A model generated the notes under the pieces. It saw only the letters and a list, made by a program, of their open reading frames with translations. It was not told the DNA's origin and did not search any database. This document shows, piece after piece, positions 51,214 through 61,743 of a DNA stretch of 64,000 nt; position 1 is the stretch's first letter, and each line of letters starts with the position of its first letter. Both the position numbers and the translations under genes were made by a program. Source of the DNA: CADEDH01 sp039201605 (GTDB lineage Bacteria; Actinomycetota; Acidimicrobiia; Acidimicrobiales; SZUA-35); the NCBI GenBank assembly GCA_039201605.1, contig JBCCRO010000028.1, positions 8,159-72,158 of the forward strand, read 5' to 3'.

Positions 51214-51333
51214 AGGTCACATCATCGTCGACAGGTCGCCCGCGGGGAAAGTGGAGGCGGCGCTCCTGCCCGCCCCACACTGCCCGGCGCGTGCCACCGC
51301 CCGACGCAGCGGGCGCCCTCCCCGGTGTACGAC

Positions 51334-51366
51334 GAAGCCCCGACGCCTGACGGCGGTCGGGGCTTC
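51334..51366 (-). terminator. Hairpin terminator candidate after the cytochrome c gene
   Basis: GAAGCCCCGAC (51334-51344) and GTCGGGGCTTC (51356-51366) form a perfect 11-bp stem with an 11-base loop. It lies 42 bases past the stop of the minus-strand cytochrome c gene. No T-run. Confidence 0.55.
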
Positions 51367-51407
51367 GACGAACCGGATTCGGCTGACGGTCGCAGGCGAC
51401 CCGGGGT

Positions 51408-52256
51408 CTACTCGCCGCCCTCCTCGGCCGCGGCGAAACCGGCCGGGCCGGGACAGGGATGATCCTCGTCCGGGGCGCCGGTGCCGGTGGCACCGGGGGT
51501 GACGTCCGGATTGGCGCAGGCCAGGAGCAGTTCGAGGTCGATCGGCGTCTCGTCGCCGCTCTCGTAGGCCTCGCGCATGTGCTCCATCCACTCCTCGTAG
51601 CCGGGGGTGGTGGTGTCCTCGCCCGACAGCACCGCTCGCTCGTGGAACACGACCAGCTCCAGCTGGACCTGGTTGAGGGCGTTCTCCTGGGCCGGCATCT
51701 GACCGAGGCTGCCCGCCACCCGTCGGCCACCGGCGCCGTAGCTCTCGCCGATGATGGCCGAGGAGCCTCGGGCCACATGGGCCATCATGTCGATCGGCTC
51801 GGGGAACGTGCCGAGCACCTCGCCGTCGGAAAGCTGATAGCCGGAGCCGCCGCCACCGGCGGCACCGTGACACCCGGCGCAGCCGGACGAGGCGTAGTAG
51901 AACTCCGCTTCGATGAAGAGGATGTCCTCGACCTCGGGCTGCTGCATGGTGCCGGCGAAGGACCAGGCCCAGATCGGCAGGGCGGCGACGATCGGCAGCG
52001 CCCAGACCGGGATCCGGGTGCGGGCCTTGGAGGCCGTGACGTAGTGGGGCTCGGGCTTGACCGGCTCGGGTTCGGGGTCGAGGTTGGGGAGGGGGGTGGC
52101 CGGGACGGCCGGAGCGGCCGCTGCGGCGGCGACCGGAGCGGCGTCGCTCGGGGAGGCGACGGGTGCGGCGGAGTCCCCGCCGTCGTCACCATCGCCGGTC
52201 TTGCCGGCTTTGGCAGCCTTGCTTCGCTTCAGGAGATGTTCGGGAATCTCGGTCAA
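51408..52256 (-). CDS. Membrane-anchored monohaem cytochrome c
   Basis: 282 residues from TTG 52256 (GGAGG about 7 bases upstream). The N-terminus MTEIPEHLLKRSKAAK matches that of the subunit-IV-like gene at 54,388. A disordered Ala/Pro/Glu region to residue 75 is followed by one membrane helix (residues 83-101; PVWALPIVAALPIWAWSF) and an outer cytochrome c domain with CAGCH (residues 126-130). A probable distal methionine is MPAQEN. It probably carries electrons on or near the complex III encoded divergently. No oxidase genes are in the window, so its partner is unknown. Confidence 0.78.
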   Translation of the reverse strand: MTEIPEHLLKRSKAAKAGKTGDGDDGGDSAAPVASPSDAAPVAAAAAAPAVPATPLPNLDPEPEPVKPEPHYVTASKARTRIPVWALPIVAALPIWAWSFAGTMQQPEVEDILFIEAEFYYASSGCAGCHGAAGGGGSGYQLSDGEVLGTFPEPIDMMAHVARGSSAIIGESYGAGGRRVAGSLGQMPAQENALNQVQLELVVFHERAVLSGEDTTTPGYEEWMEHMREAYESGDETPIDLELLLACANPDVTPGATGTGAPDEDHPCPGPAGFAAAEEGGE

Positions 52257-52622
52257 CGGGTCCTCCGCAGGACTGGGACCTGAAGGGCCTGGGGGTCGGG
52301 GAACAGGCCGGTCGGGGTTCTATCGGCTGTCGCTTGCAAATTCCATCACAAGCGGCGCAAGACTACCGAAGTATTGGCCGGGACCGGCAACCGGATGCTA
52401 GACCGAGACCCTGTTGTAGCGTCCATCCGACCCCGCGATGGCCGACGCCGCCACCGCCGGCCGTGACGAACATGGCAATGGTGTCTCCGGATGCGTCGTT
52501 TCGCCACCGGTCGACTACATTCGTGCACAGCTTCACAAGCTCAACAGGCAACACCGTCATGACGGCCGGCCTCCGGCCGATGCGGAAGCTCAAACCCCGA
52601 CTCGATAGCAGGAGTTCGCCCC

Positions 52623-53069
52623 GTGGTCGCACTCGTTACCTCTCTGATCGCCTCCGTCGCAATGACCTGGGGCATTCTGTGGTACGCCAAGCGTCGCCCG
52701 GTCGGTACTCCGGTCTCCTGGGGCGAGGCGCTCACCGGGTCGATCTACGTGTTCTTCCTCGCCTTCCTCGCCTACGGGATCGTCCCCCACCAGTGGCTGA
52801 CCCTGGCCGAGAACGAGCTGAGCTGGCGGGCCGACCGCATCCTGATCGGCCCCGGCGATCTCAACGAACCCGAGATCAAGGTCTCGGCCTTCCCCTTCGA
52901 CGTCACCTACCGGACGATCTCCGATTCGATCGCCGCCGGTTTCTACGTCGTCTTTTTCGGGGCCCAGCTCTGGCTGTGGTCCGTGTGGCAGACCCGTGAC
53001 AAGCGGGCCGAGAAGACCACCGAGGTAGTGAAGAGCTCATACGGTCGTCCCCTGGTCAAGCAGGGCTGA
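52623..53069 (+). CDS. Three-helix membrane protein at the head of the complex III operon
   Basis: 148 residues from GTG 52623 with AGGAG about 9 bases upstream. Helices: VALVTSLIASVAMTWGILWY, EALTGSIYVFFLAFLAYGIV and ISDSIAAGFYVVFFGAQLWL. Between helices 2 and 3 is a hydrophilic segment (NELSWRADRILIGPG). No haem or Fe-S motif. Co-directional with the following ferredoxin (16 bases) and cytochrome b genes, so it is probably an extra subunit or assembly factor of this complex. The 366-base divergent gap before it shows no gene; it must hold both promoters. Confidence 0.65.
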   Translation: MVALVTSLIASVAMTWGILWYAKRRPVGTPVSWGEALTGSIYVFFLAFLAYGIVPHQWLTLAENELSWRADRILIGPGDLNEPEIKVSAFPFDVTYRTISDSIAAGFYVVFFGAQLWLWSVWQTRDKRAEKTTEVVKSSYGRPLVKQG

Positions 53070-53085
53070 AGGGAAGGGACAGCGC

Positions 53086-53502
53086 ATGGTCACCACCGAC
53101 GCCAATCCGCCACTTCCGGAATTCCGCACCGACTACCTCCTGATGGAGGTCGACGCCGACTATCTCGGTCGAGCCGTCAAGCCAAAGCAGTTCATCCACA
53201 TCGACCAGTCGGAGTGCATCGCCTGCGAGGGCTGCGTCGACATCTGTCCGTGGAAGTGCATCCACATGCAGACCACCGACTGCGTGGACGAGAGCTACGG
53301 CATCGCCAAGCCCGGCGACGACCCGAACGACGCCTTCATCTTCACCATCGATGACGACGTGTGCACCCGCTGTGCCCTCTGCGTCGACCGCTGCCCCACG
53401 GGTGTGATCATCCTGGGCAAGATCGGCGACCCGCCCCCCACCGGCGACTCCCACCAGCGCACGACCTCCTACGGATACGGCTACGGGATGCGCCTCGCGT
53501 AG
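53086..53502 (+). CDS. 2x[4Fe-4S] ferredoxin-type protein in the complex III operon
   Basis: 138 residues with GAAGGGA upstream. Two cluster motifs: CIACEGCVDICPWKC (residues about 45-59) and CTRCALCVDRCP (about 92-103), each CxxCxxCxxxCP. The spacer between (about 40 residues) and the C-terminal tail (SYGYGYGMRLA) are unusual. No signal peptide, so it acts in the cytoplasm. Being within a cytochrome b operon suggests electron transfer to or from the quinone complex, but it is not a standard complex III subunit. Confidence 0.85.
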   Translation: MVTTDANPPLPEFRTDYLLMEVDADYLGRAVKPKQFIHIDQSECIACEGCVDICPWKCIHMQTTDCVDESYGIAKPGDDPNDAFIFTIDDDVCTRCALCVDRCPTGVIILGKIGDPPPTGDSHQRTTSYGYGYGMRLA

Positions 53503-53575
53503 GCCCCAGGTCATATCCTCACCCTCGAAGACCCGTTAGCAACCTCCAGAGACGAACAAGGACAGCGTCAAACCA

Positions 53576-54367
53576 ATGGCAAAGTCGATCCAGGACAAGC
53601 CAACACTCGCCGAGAGGCTGAGCGGCGGTGCGTCCAACTTCACGTCCTCCATGCAGGATTCGCAGGCGTGGAACTCGATCTTCCGGCCGGGCTCGGTGTT
53701 CCGGAAGGGCTACACCGACAGCCCCCGAAACCGGTCCTACGTGATCATGAACAGCGTGCTCTACCACCTGCACCCGGTGAAGGTGAAGCGGCACGCGGTG
53801 AAGGTGAGCTACACGCTGTGCCTCGGCGGCCTGAGCTTCTTCATCTTCATCCTGCTGACGATCACCGGCATCTTCCTGATGTTCTTCTACCGGCCGACGG
53901 CGGCCGCCGCCTGGAACGACATCGAGACCCTCCAGACGCAGATCGCCTTCGGTCTCCTGGTGCGGAACATGCACAGATGGGGCGCCCACCTGATGGTGAT
54001 CTCGGTGTTCCTCCACATGGCCCGGGTGTTCTACCACGGCGCCTACAAGGCGCCCCGTGAGTTCAACTGGGTGATCGGCGTGAACCTTCTGCAGTTCACG
54101 CTGCTGCTCTCCTTCACCGGCTACCTCCTGCCCTGGGACCAGCTGGCCCTCTGGGCGGTGACGGTGGGTACCAACATGATGGGCTTCACGCCGGTGTTCG
54201 GTGATCAAGTGAAATTCGTCCTACTGGGCGGCCAGGTGATCGGTACCGACACGTTGTTGCGGTGGTACGTGCTGCACGTCCTCCTCTTACCGTTCGTGAC
54301 CGTGATCTTCATGGCCATCCACTTCTGGCGAGTCCGCAAGGACGGCGGCATTTCGGGACCGCTCTAG
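53576..54367 (+). CDS. Cytochrome b6-like N-terminal half of cytochrome b
   Basis: 263 residues. Four haem histidines are in the usual places: HRWGAH and HMARVFYH on helix B, HVLLLP and IH on helix D. The two in helix D are separated by 14 residues, the b6/Bacillus-type spacing rather than 13. The Qo-side segment LLSFTGYLLPWDQLALWAV is intact. It needs the following subunit-IV-like gene to make a full cytochrome b, as in cyanobacteria and bacilli; most actinobacteria have a single fused QcrB. The last helix ends at GPL. Confidence 0.9.
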   Translation: MAKSIQDKPTLAERLSGGASNFTSSMQDSQAWNSIFRPGSVFRKGYTDSPRNRSYVIMNSVLYHLHPVKVKRHAVKVSYTLCLGGLSFFIFILLTITGIFLMFFYRPTAAAAWNDIETLQTQIAFGLLVRNMHRWGAHLMVISVFLHMARVFYHGAYKAPREFNWVIGVNLLQFTLLLSFTGYLLPWDQLALWAVTVGTNMMGFTPVFGDQVKFVLLGGQVIGTDTLLRWYVLHVLLLPFVTVIFMAIHFWRVRKDGGISGPL

Positions 54368-54387
54368 GGGTTTAGGGAGATAAGGAC

Positions 54388-55167
54388 ATGACGGAGATTC
54401 CAGAACACCTTCGCAAGCGGGCGGAAGAGGCCCGGAAGAAGGCCGAGGCGGCCAAGGGCGCCGACTCGGAGCCTTCCGCTGCCGAGCCGTCGGGCGCGGC
54501 AACCAAGATCCCGGCCCACCTGCTCGACCGATCGAAGTCGGCCAAGCAGAAGGCCGGCGGCGAGGTCGAGGCCTCGGGTGGCGGCACCGCCACCGCAGTG
54601 GCCCCGGCCGCCGGGGGCAACGTCGCCGCGGCCGCCGCCAGCGGTCCGCTGCCCACCATGACCGGCCCGGCCGGCCACACCCAGCGTCTGCTGACCGTGG
54701 TGAAGTCCGGTTCGATCCAGGACATCAAGGCCAAGCCCCTCGACAAGGTGCACACCTGGCCCCACCTGCTCATCGTCGAGTTCGGCTCGGCGCTGTTCAT
54801 CACCGCCTTCCTCACGATCTTCTCGATCTTCGTCAACGCCCCGCTGCTGCGGCTGGCCGACGTCAACGCCACGCCCAATCCGTCGAAGGCCCCCTGGTAC
54901 TTCCTCGGTCTGCAGGAGTTGCTGACCATGTTCCACCCGATGGTCGCCGGCGTGACCATCCCCGGCATCGGTCTGTTCGCTCTCATGGTCGCCCCCTACA
55001 TGGACAAGAACCCGGACAACCGGCCCGAGGCGCGTAAGTTCGCCATCGGGGTGTTCTCGGTCTTCATGATGTTCTGGGCGGTCCTCACCATCATCGGCTC
55101 GTTCTTCCGAGGCCCCGGGTTCAACTTCGTCTTCCCGTGGGTCGAGGGGATCTTCTTCGACCTTTAA
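54388..55167 (+). CDS. Subunit-IV-like C-terminal half of cytochrome b
   Basis: 259 residues. The first 110 residues are soluble and disordered, carrying two short related motifs: TEIPEHLRKRAEEARKKAEA and, at about residues 39-50, KIPAHLLDRSKS. Three membrane helices follow. The quinol-oxidation motif is KAPWYFLGLQEL in place of PEWY (ordinary PEWYF is replaced by APWYF, as in some bacterial bc complexes). With the b6-like gene 20 bases upstream it forms one functional cytochrome b. Confidence 0.88.
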   Translation: MTEIPEHLRKRAEEARKKAEAAKGADSEPSAAEPSGAATKIPAHLLDRSKSAKQKAGGEVEASGGGTATAVAPAAGGNVAAAAASGPLPTMTGPAGHTQRLLTVVKSGSIQDIKAKPLDKVHTWPHLLIVEFGSALFITAFLTIFSIFVNAPLLRLADVNATPNPSKAPWYFLGLQELLTMFHPMVAGVTIPGIGLFALMVAPYMDKNPDNRPEARKFAIGVFSVFMMFWAVLTIIGSFFRGPGFNFVFPWVEGIFFDL

Positions 55168-55185
55168 GGAGCAGGAGCACACCTC

Positions 55186-56078
55186 ATGGACAGCTTCATC
55201 ATCGCCATCATCGGCTTGGCCATCCTGGCCATCGTCGTGGTAGCGGTGTCACTCCGACGAAGCGACACCACTACCGCCATAGGCCAGCTCTCGAGCGAGA
55301 CGGTCCGCAGGGACCGCCCGAACGACCAGATCAGTGCCGAGACCTCTTCCGACAAGGTCGTCGCAGGCAAGGCCGTGGAGGCCGCGGCCCGGGGCGGCGC
55401 CCCCGGTGCCCTCGTCGCCAAGCAGGACGCCCTCATCGCCGAGCGCGAGTCGGCCCCTCCTGTGGTCTACGTCCCGCCGGATCCCGAGACCCTCGGTGTC
55501 ACCCGGCGTCAGTTCCTCAACCGCAGCATCATCGCCACCTTCGGCTTCGGGCTCTCGGCCTTCGGCGCCGCCTGCCTGGCCTTCCTGTGGCCGCCGCCCG
55601 GCGGCGGCTTCGGCTCCAAGGTGAACGTTGGCCGCCTGGCCGACATCGAGGCCGCGGTCCGAGCCGGCGACGGCTTCTTCTACGTGCCCGAGGGCCGCAT
55701 GTGGGTCACCGAGTACCCGGCCGAGGCCGTGCCGAAGGCATCGACCAACTACACCTTCTACCCCCAGGTCGAGCAGGGCCTGCAGGCCGGGTTCACCGCC
55801 CTGTTCCAGACCTGCCCCCACCTCGGTTGCCGTGTGCCCGAGTGCGTCACCTCGCAGTGGTTCGAGTGCCCCTGCCACGGTTCGCAGTACAACCAGGCCG
55901 GCGAGAAGAAGGGCGGTCCCGCTCCCCGGGGCATGGACCGCTTCCCGATGGAGGTCACCCCGGCCGGTGAGCTCGTCGTCGACACCGGCGTCATCATCCA
56001 GGGCCCCCCGATCGGCACCAACACCACCGGCCAGGAGGCCGAGGGTCCCAACTGCCTTAGCGACGTCGGCGGCCACTG

Positions 56079-56079
<1 letters not shown>
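55186..56079 (+). CDS. Rieske [2Fe-2S] subunit of complex III
   Basis: 297 residues. An N-terminal membrane helix (SFIIAIIGLAILAIVVVAVS), then a charged region, then a twin-arginine-like TRRQFLNRS before a second helix (IIATFGFGLSAFGAACLAFL). The soluble cluster domain has CPHLGC and CPCHGSQYNQAG, binding the [2Fe-2S] cluster through two Cys and two His. It takes electrons from menaquinol and passes them to the cytochrome c next door. The stop overlaps the next ATG by one base (TGATG). Confidence 0.93.
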
Positions 56080-57595
<1,516 letters not shown>

Positions 57596-57596
<1 letters not shown>

Positions 57597-58639
57597 TGCT
57601 GCAGACCGCAATGCAACTTGCCTTCGTCGACGGTGTCGCCTTCGACCCCTTCTTCCGAGGCCTGTTGTCGGTTCTGGCCATCTCGGTGGCCCTGGTGGGC
57701 GGCACCTACCTGATCATCGCCACCAACACCGGCACCCGTCTCGGGTTCCTGGTGTCGGCCGGCTCGCTGTTCGGGTGGATGTTCCTCATGGGCATCGTGT
57801 GGACGATCTACGGCATCGGCTGGGCCGGTCAGGCCCCGACCTGGTCGCTGGTGGAGATCAACTTCGACGACGCCGAGGACATCGACGACGGCCTGCTCTT
57901 CTCCGAGGTCGAGTTGGCGGCCGAGCTGGCCGAGGGCTCGTCCGACGGGCTGCCCGACGGCGGTCTGGGCCAGACCGGCTTCTCGGCCGAGGCCGTGCTC
58001 GAACGCTTCGCCGATGCCGATGACTCGACGCAGGCCGTGGCCCAGGAGGCGATCGCCGACGCCGCTACCGTCGGCGACATCCCCGATCAGGACGTGGCCC
58101 AGCAGGCGGCCCTCGTCGCCTCCGGCGACATCGACCTCGACGACTGGCGCTACCTCGTCGCCTCGGACTCGATCCGGGGCGAGGCGCAGGCCTCGGCCGA
58201 CGCCTTCCTCGTCGAGCGGGAGATCTTCGAGGTGGGTGGCTACGTGCCCAGCCAGTTCGGCGCCTTCATCATCGACGGCAAACCGGTTTTGGCCGAGGAC
58301 GCCAACCAGTTCCAGCGCGTCGCCCACTTCTTCAACGAGACGATCCTCAATCCCGCCTACGACCAGGAACTGATCGTCGTTCAGGTTCAGGGAGCAGTGG
58401 CTCAGCCCACGCTCCCGGGCCAGCCCCCACCCGTCGCGGCCGTCGATGGCGACGCTCCTTTGGTGAGCGTGATCATGGAGCGAGACCGTGGTGGGCCTAT
58501 TCCGTCACTCTTCAGCGGTTTGCGGTTCACGCCCGCTATGTTCACGATATTTAATGGCCTTATCTTCGCCGTGCTAGCGATGGCCATGCATTATCGCGAC
58601 GCCCGCGAAGATCAGATTCGCTCTGCAGCCGCCAACTAG
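57596..58639 (+). CDS. Unknown membrane protein between complex III and complex I genes
   Basis: 347 residues. Two N-terminal helices (FRGLLSVLAISVALVGGTYL and LFGWMFLMGIVWTIYGIGWA), a long central domain facing one side of the membrane (acidic, with DDAEDIDDGLLFSEVELAAE), and a C-terminal helix (MFTIFNGLIFAVLAMAM). No cofactor motif. One-base overlap with the cytochrome c gene and its position before nuoA suggest a structural or assembly role in the respiratory complexes. I do not recognise a family. Confidence 0.6.
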
Positions 58640-58666
58640 CGGCACTCATCTCGAGAGGAGGACAGC

Positions 58667-59155
58667 ATGGCGCAGTACCTGCCAGTCCTGGCCCTGCTCA
58701 TACTCGCCGCGCTGTTCGCGGCGCTGAGCTTCGTGGCCTCGCGGCTGCTCGCCCCGTGGAACCCGACCAAGGTCAAATCCGATCCCTACGAGTGCGGCAT
58801 CACCCCCGGTCGTGACGTACCCGAACGGTTCCCGGTGCGCTTCTACCTGGTGGCGATGCTGTTCGTCATCTTCGACATCGAGATCGTCTTCCTCTACCCG
58901 TGGGCGGTCAACTACCAGGCCCTCGGTGTCTTCGGCCTGGTGGCGATCCTGATCTTCTCGGCTTTGGTGTTCGAGTCGTTCGTGTATCTGATCTCCAAGG
59001 GCGCACTCGACTGGGGCCCGCTGCAGGTGTCGCGTCGGCAGGATCCGATGCGGTCCGCCAGCCGGACGTCGGACTCCACCGTCCGCCGCGTCGGCGGCGA
59101 TGGCCGGGTCGAGGTCGAAACGCTCTCCGACGACCGGGAAGAGGTGGCGGCGTAA
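58667..59155 (+). CDS. nuoA: NADH-quinone oxidoreductase subunit A
   Basis: 162 residues. Three membrane helices, with the conserved loop containing DPYECGITPGRDVPERFPVR and the acidic helix FDIEIVFLYPWAV. The tail beyond residue 125 is longer than usual. First gene of a nuoA-F run; AGGAGGACAGC lies before the ATG. Confidence 0.93.
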   Translation: MAQYLPVLALLILAALFAALSFVASRLLAPWNPTKVKSDPYECGITPGRDVPERFPVRFYLVAMLFVIFDIEIVFLYPWAVNYQALGVFGLVAILIFSALVFESFVYLISKGALDWGPLQVSRRQDPMRSASRTSDSTVRRVGGDGRVEVETLSDDREEVAA

Positions 59156-59156
59156 C

Positions 59157-59747
59157 ATGGGTCTGCTCGCCAACGTTCAGGACGACGGCTTCGAGGGCCT
59201 GGACCACAACGTCCTCACCGCCCCGCTGGAGAAGCTGGTCAACTGGTCCCGGGCCCGATCGTCGTGGCCGGCCTCGTTCGGCCTGGCCTGTTGCGCCATC
59301 GAGATGATGGCCACCGGCGGCTCGCACTACGACATCTCCCGTCTGGGGATGGAGGTCTTCCGGGCATCGCCCCGCCAGGCCGACGTGATGATCGTGGCCG
59401 GTCGGGTCAGCCAGAAGATGGCCCCCGTTCTCCGTCAGATCTACGACCAGATGATGGAACCCAAGTGGGTCATCTCGATGGGGGTGTGCGCCTCCAGCGG
59501 CGGCATGTTCAACAACTACGCCATCGTCCAGGGTGTCGACCAGGTCGTCCCCGTCGACGTGTACGCCCCGGGCTGCCCGCCCGGTCCGGAGACCCTCCTC
59601 CACGCCATCACCACCCTCCACGCCAAGATCGAGGACGGTGAGCTCCTCCGTCGCCGCGACGCCTCGGGCGCCGGCGCCAACATCGTGATCGAGCAGCGCG
59701 ACGGCCAGGGAGCCCCCGAGCTGATGACGATCGGTCGCCGTCGATGA
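59157..59747 (+). CDS. nuoB: NADH-quinone oxidoreductase subunit B
   Basis: 196 residues from ATG 59157. Binds the terminal [4Fe-4S] cluster N2: GLACCAIEMM, SMGVCASSGGMFNNYAIVQG and VYAPGCPPGPETLLHAI carry the four cysteines. It passes electrons to the quinone at the junction of arm and membrane. Confidence 0.95.
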   Translation: MGLLANVQDDGFEGLDHNVLTAPLEKLVNWSRARSSWPASFGLACCAIEMMATGGSHYDISRLGMEVFRASPRQADVMIVAGRVSQKMAPVLRQIYDQMMEPKWVISMGVCASSGGMFNNYAIVQGVDQVVPVDVYAPGCPPGPETLLHAITTLHAKIEDGELLRRRDASGAGANIVIEQRDGQGAPELMTIGRRR

Positions 59748-60292
59748 GCGCCGAGGCCACCGACGTGGACACCGAAACCGAGGAGCCGGCTCCGCCCGCC
59801 ACGCTCTACGACGCACCGGTGCAGACCGTCGGCGATCAACAGGTGATCCACCCCCACCGCGACGAGTGGCACGAGATGGCCATCACCCTGCTCAACGACG
59901 GGTGGAACATGTGCGTCGACATCACCGCCGTCGACTACTCGGCCTACGCCGCCGAGCGGAACCTGCCCGACGGCGTGATCCCCGAGCGGTTCGAGGTGGT
60001 CGCCTCGTTCGTGTCCTACGGACGTCGAGCCCGCATGCGGGCCCGAGCCCAGGTGCCCGGTGACGACCCGCGGATCTCCTCGCTCTACGCTGTGTATCCA
60101 GGTATCGACTTTTCCGAGCGGGAGGTTTTCGACCTGTTCGGCATCACCTTCGACGGCCACCCCGACCTCTCTCGCATCCTCATGCCCGAGACCTGGATCG
60201 GTCATCCCCTGCGCAAGGACTATGCCGTCGGCGCCATCCCCGTCCAGTTCAAGGCCGGGGGCGGAGCAGCGGACGAGGGAGTCACCCCATGA
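59744..60292 (+). CDS. nuoC: NADH-quinone oxidoreductase subunit C
   Basis: 182 residues, overlapping nuoB and nuoD by four bases each. Family blocks: MCVDITAVDYSAYAAERNLP, SLYAVYPGIDFSEREVFDLFGITFDGHPDL and RILMPETWIGHPLRKDYAVG. A peripheral-arm structural subunit. No nuoCD fusion here. Confidence 0.93.
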   Translation: MSAEATDVDTETEEPAPPATLYDAPVQTVGDQQVIHPHRDEWHEMAITLLNDGWNMCVDITAVDYSAYAAERNLPDGVIPERFEVVASFVSYGRRARMRARAQVPGDDPRISSLYAVYPGIDFSEREVFDLFGITFDGHPDLSRILMPETWIGHPLRKDYAVGAIPVQFKAGGGAADEGVTP

Positions 60293-61650
60293 CGGTCACC
60301 GATGGTTCCACCGATTCCGTACCCGACGAGAAGGGCGCGTCCGGCAAGGCCACGGGCGATGCCGACGGCGCCGTCGATCGGGTCGAGAGCCAACTCGACC
60401 TGCTGCCCCGACAGGGGGCGGTGCTGCGCATGTCCGAGGTGGCGGCCGCCGCCGACGCCGAGGGCGAGCTGCTCGAGGGCGAGAACGATCAGACGATGAT
60501 CGTCAACATGGGTCCGGTCCACCCCTCGACCCACGGCGTGCTCCGCCTGATGATGGAGCTCGACGGTGAGGCCGTCGTCCGCTCCAAGCCGATCATCGGC
60601 TACCTCCACACCGGCATGGAGAAGACGGCCGAGGGCCTCACCTTCCTCCAGGGGCCGACCAACACCACCCGCATGGACTACGCCAGCCCGTTCTTCAACG
60701 AGCTGGTCTTCTCGATGGCCACCGAGGAGCTGCTCGGGCTCGAGCTGCCGGAGCGGGCGGTGTGGATCCGCACCCTGATGTGCGAGCTCAACCGGATCTC
60801 CTCCCACTTGCTGTCGATGGCCACCGGCGGGATGGACATCGGCGCCGTGTCGATGATGATCTACGGCTGGCGGGAACGGGAGCAGGTGCTCCGCTTCTTC
60901 CAGAAGGTCACCGGCCTCCGGATGAACCACAACTACATCCGTCCCGGCGGCGTGGCCGCCGACCTGCCCGACGGCTGGCAGGAGGACGTGATCGGGCTCA
61001 TGGAGATGCTCCCGCCCCGTCTCGAGGAGTACGACATCCTCATGACCGGCCAGCCGATCTGGCGCGACCGGCTCCAGGGCGTCGGCGTGATCAGCCAGGA
61101 GGAGGCCGTCGCCCTGTCGGCCACCGGGCCGGTGCTGCGCAGCACCGGGGTCAACTGGGACCTCCGGCGGGACATGCCCTACCTGGCCTACGACGAGCTG
61201 GAGTTCGACGTGCTCGTCGGCAGCTACGGCGACGCCTTCGACCGCTACGCCATCCGCCTCAACGAGATCCGAGAGTCGATCCGGATCGTCCACCAGATCG
61301 TGGAGAGGATGCCCACGGGCGACTACCGCTCCGACGACACCAAGGTCACGCCGCCGCCTCGGGCCCGTATCGACGAGTCGATGGAGGCCCTGATCCACCA
61401 CTTCAAGATCTTCACCGAGGGCTTCAAGGTGCCCGAGGGCGAGGTCTACGTCGCCGTCGAATCCCCCCGGGGTGAGCTGGGTTGCTACCTGGTCTCCGAC
61501 GGCGGCCCCAAGCCCTACCGGATGCACATCCGGGGGCCGAGCTTTGTGAACCTGCAGACGATGCCCCACATGATGTCCGACGGCTTCCTGGCCGACGCCG
61601 TCGCCGTGATCGCCAGCGTGGACCCCGTACTCGGCGAGGTGGACCGCTAG
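60289..61650 (+). CDS. nuoD: NADH-quinone oxidoreductase subunit D
   Basis: 453 residues. The first 60 are a variable acidic extension, then the family core: MGPVHPSTHGVLRLMMELDG, GYLHTGMEKTAEG, MDYASPFFNELVFSMATEEL, RPGGVAADLPDGW, and ending AVIASVDPVLGEVDR. It helps form the quinone site with NuoB. A 93-base repeat-derived reading frame starts immediately after the stop and links it to nuoE. Confidence 0.95.
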   Translation: MTVTDGSTDSVPDEKGASGKATGDADGAVDRVESQLDLLPRQGAVLRMSEVAAAADAEGELLEGENDQTMIVNMGPVHPSTHGVLRLMMELDGEAVVRSKPIIGYLHTGMEKTAEGLTFLQGPTNTTRMDYASPFFNELVFSMATEELLGLELPERAVWIRTLMCELNRISSHLLSMATGGMDIGAVSMMIYGWREREQVLRFFQKVTGLRMNHNYIRPGGVAADLPDGWQEDVIGLMEMLPPRLEEYDILMTGQPIWRDRLQGVGVISQEEAVALSATGPVLRSTGVNWDLRRDMPYLAYDELEFDVLVGSYGDAFDRYAIRLNEIRESIRIVHQIVERMPTGDYRSDDTKVTPPPRARIDESMEALIHHFKIFTEGFKVPEGEVYVAVESPRGELGCYLVSDGGPKPYRMHIRGPSFVNLQTMPHMMSDGFLADAVAVIASVDPVLGEVDR

Positions 61651-61743
61651 ATGCCGCCGTTCGCTCCGCTCACGCCGCTCGCTCCGCTCACTAACCAGGT
61701 TCCGCAGCTCTGCGGAACCTGCGGCTGGAAGGCCCTCCAGTAA
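61651..61743 (+). repeat. 18-bp repeat array with hairpin, readable as a 30-codon frame between nuoD and nuoE
   Basis: Two 18-bp units (GCCGTTCGCTCCGCTCAC and GCCGCTCGCTCCGCTCAC, starting at about 61654) are followed by TAACCAGGTT and a hairpin CAGGTTCCGCAG-CT-CTGCGGAACCTG (61696-61721). An ATG at 61651 directly after the nuoD stop opens 30 codons (MPPFAPLTPLAPLTNQVPQL, then CGTCGWKALQ) ending in TAA that overlaps the nuoE ATG (TAATG). The same units and hairpin flanks recur after nuoF. Confidence 0.7.
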
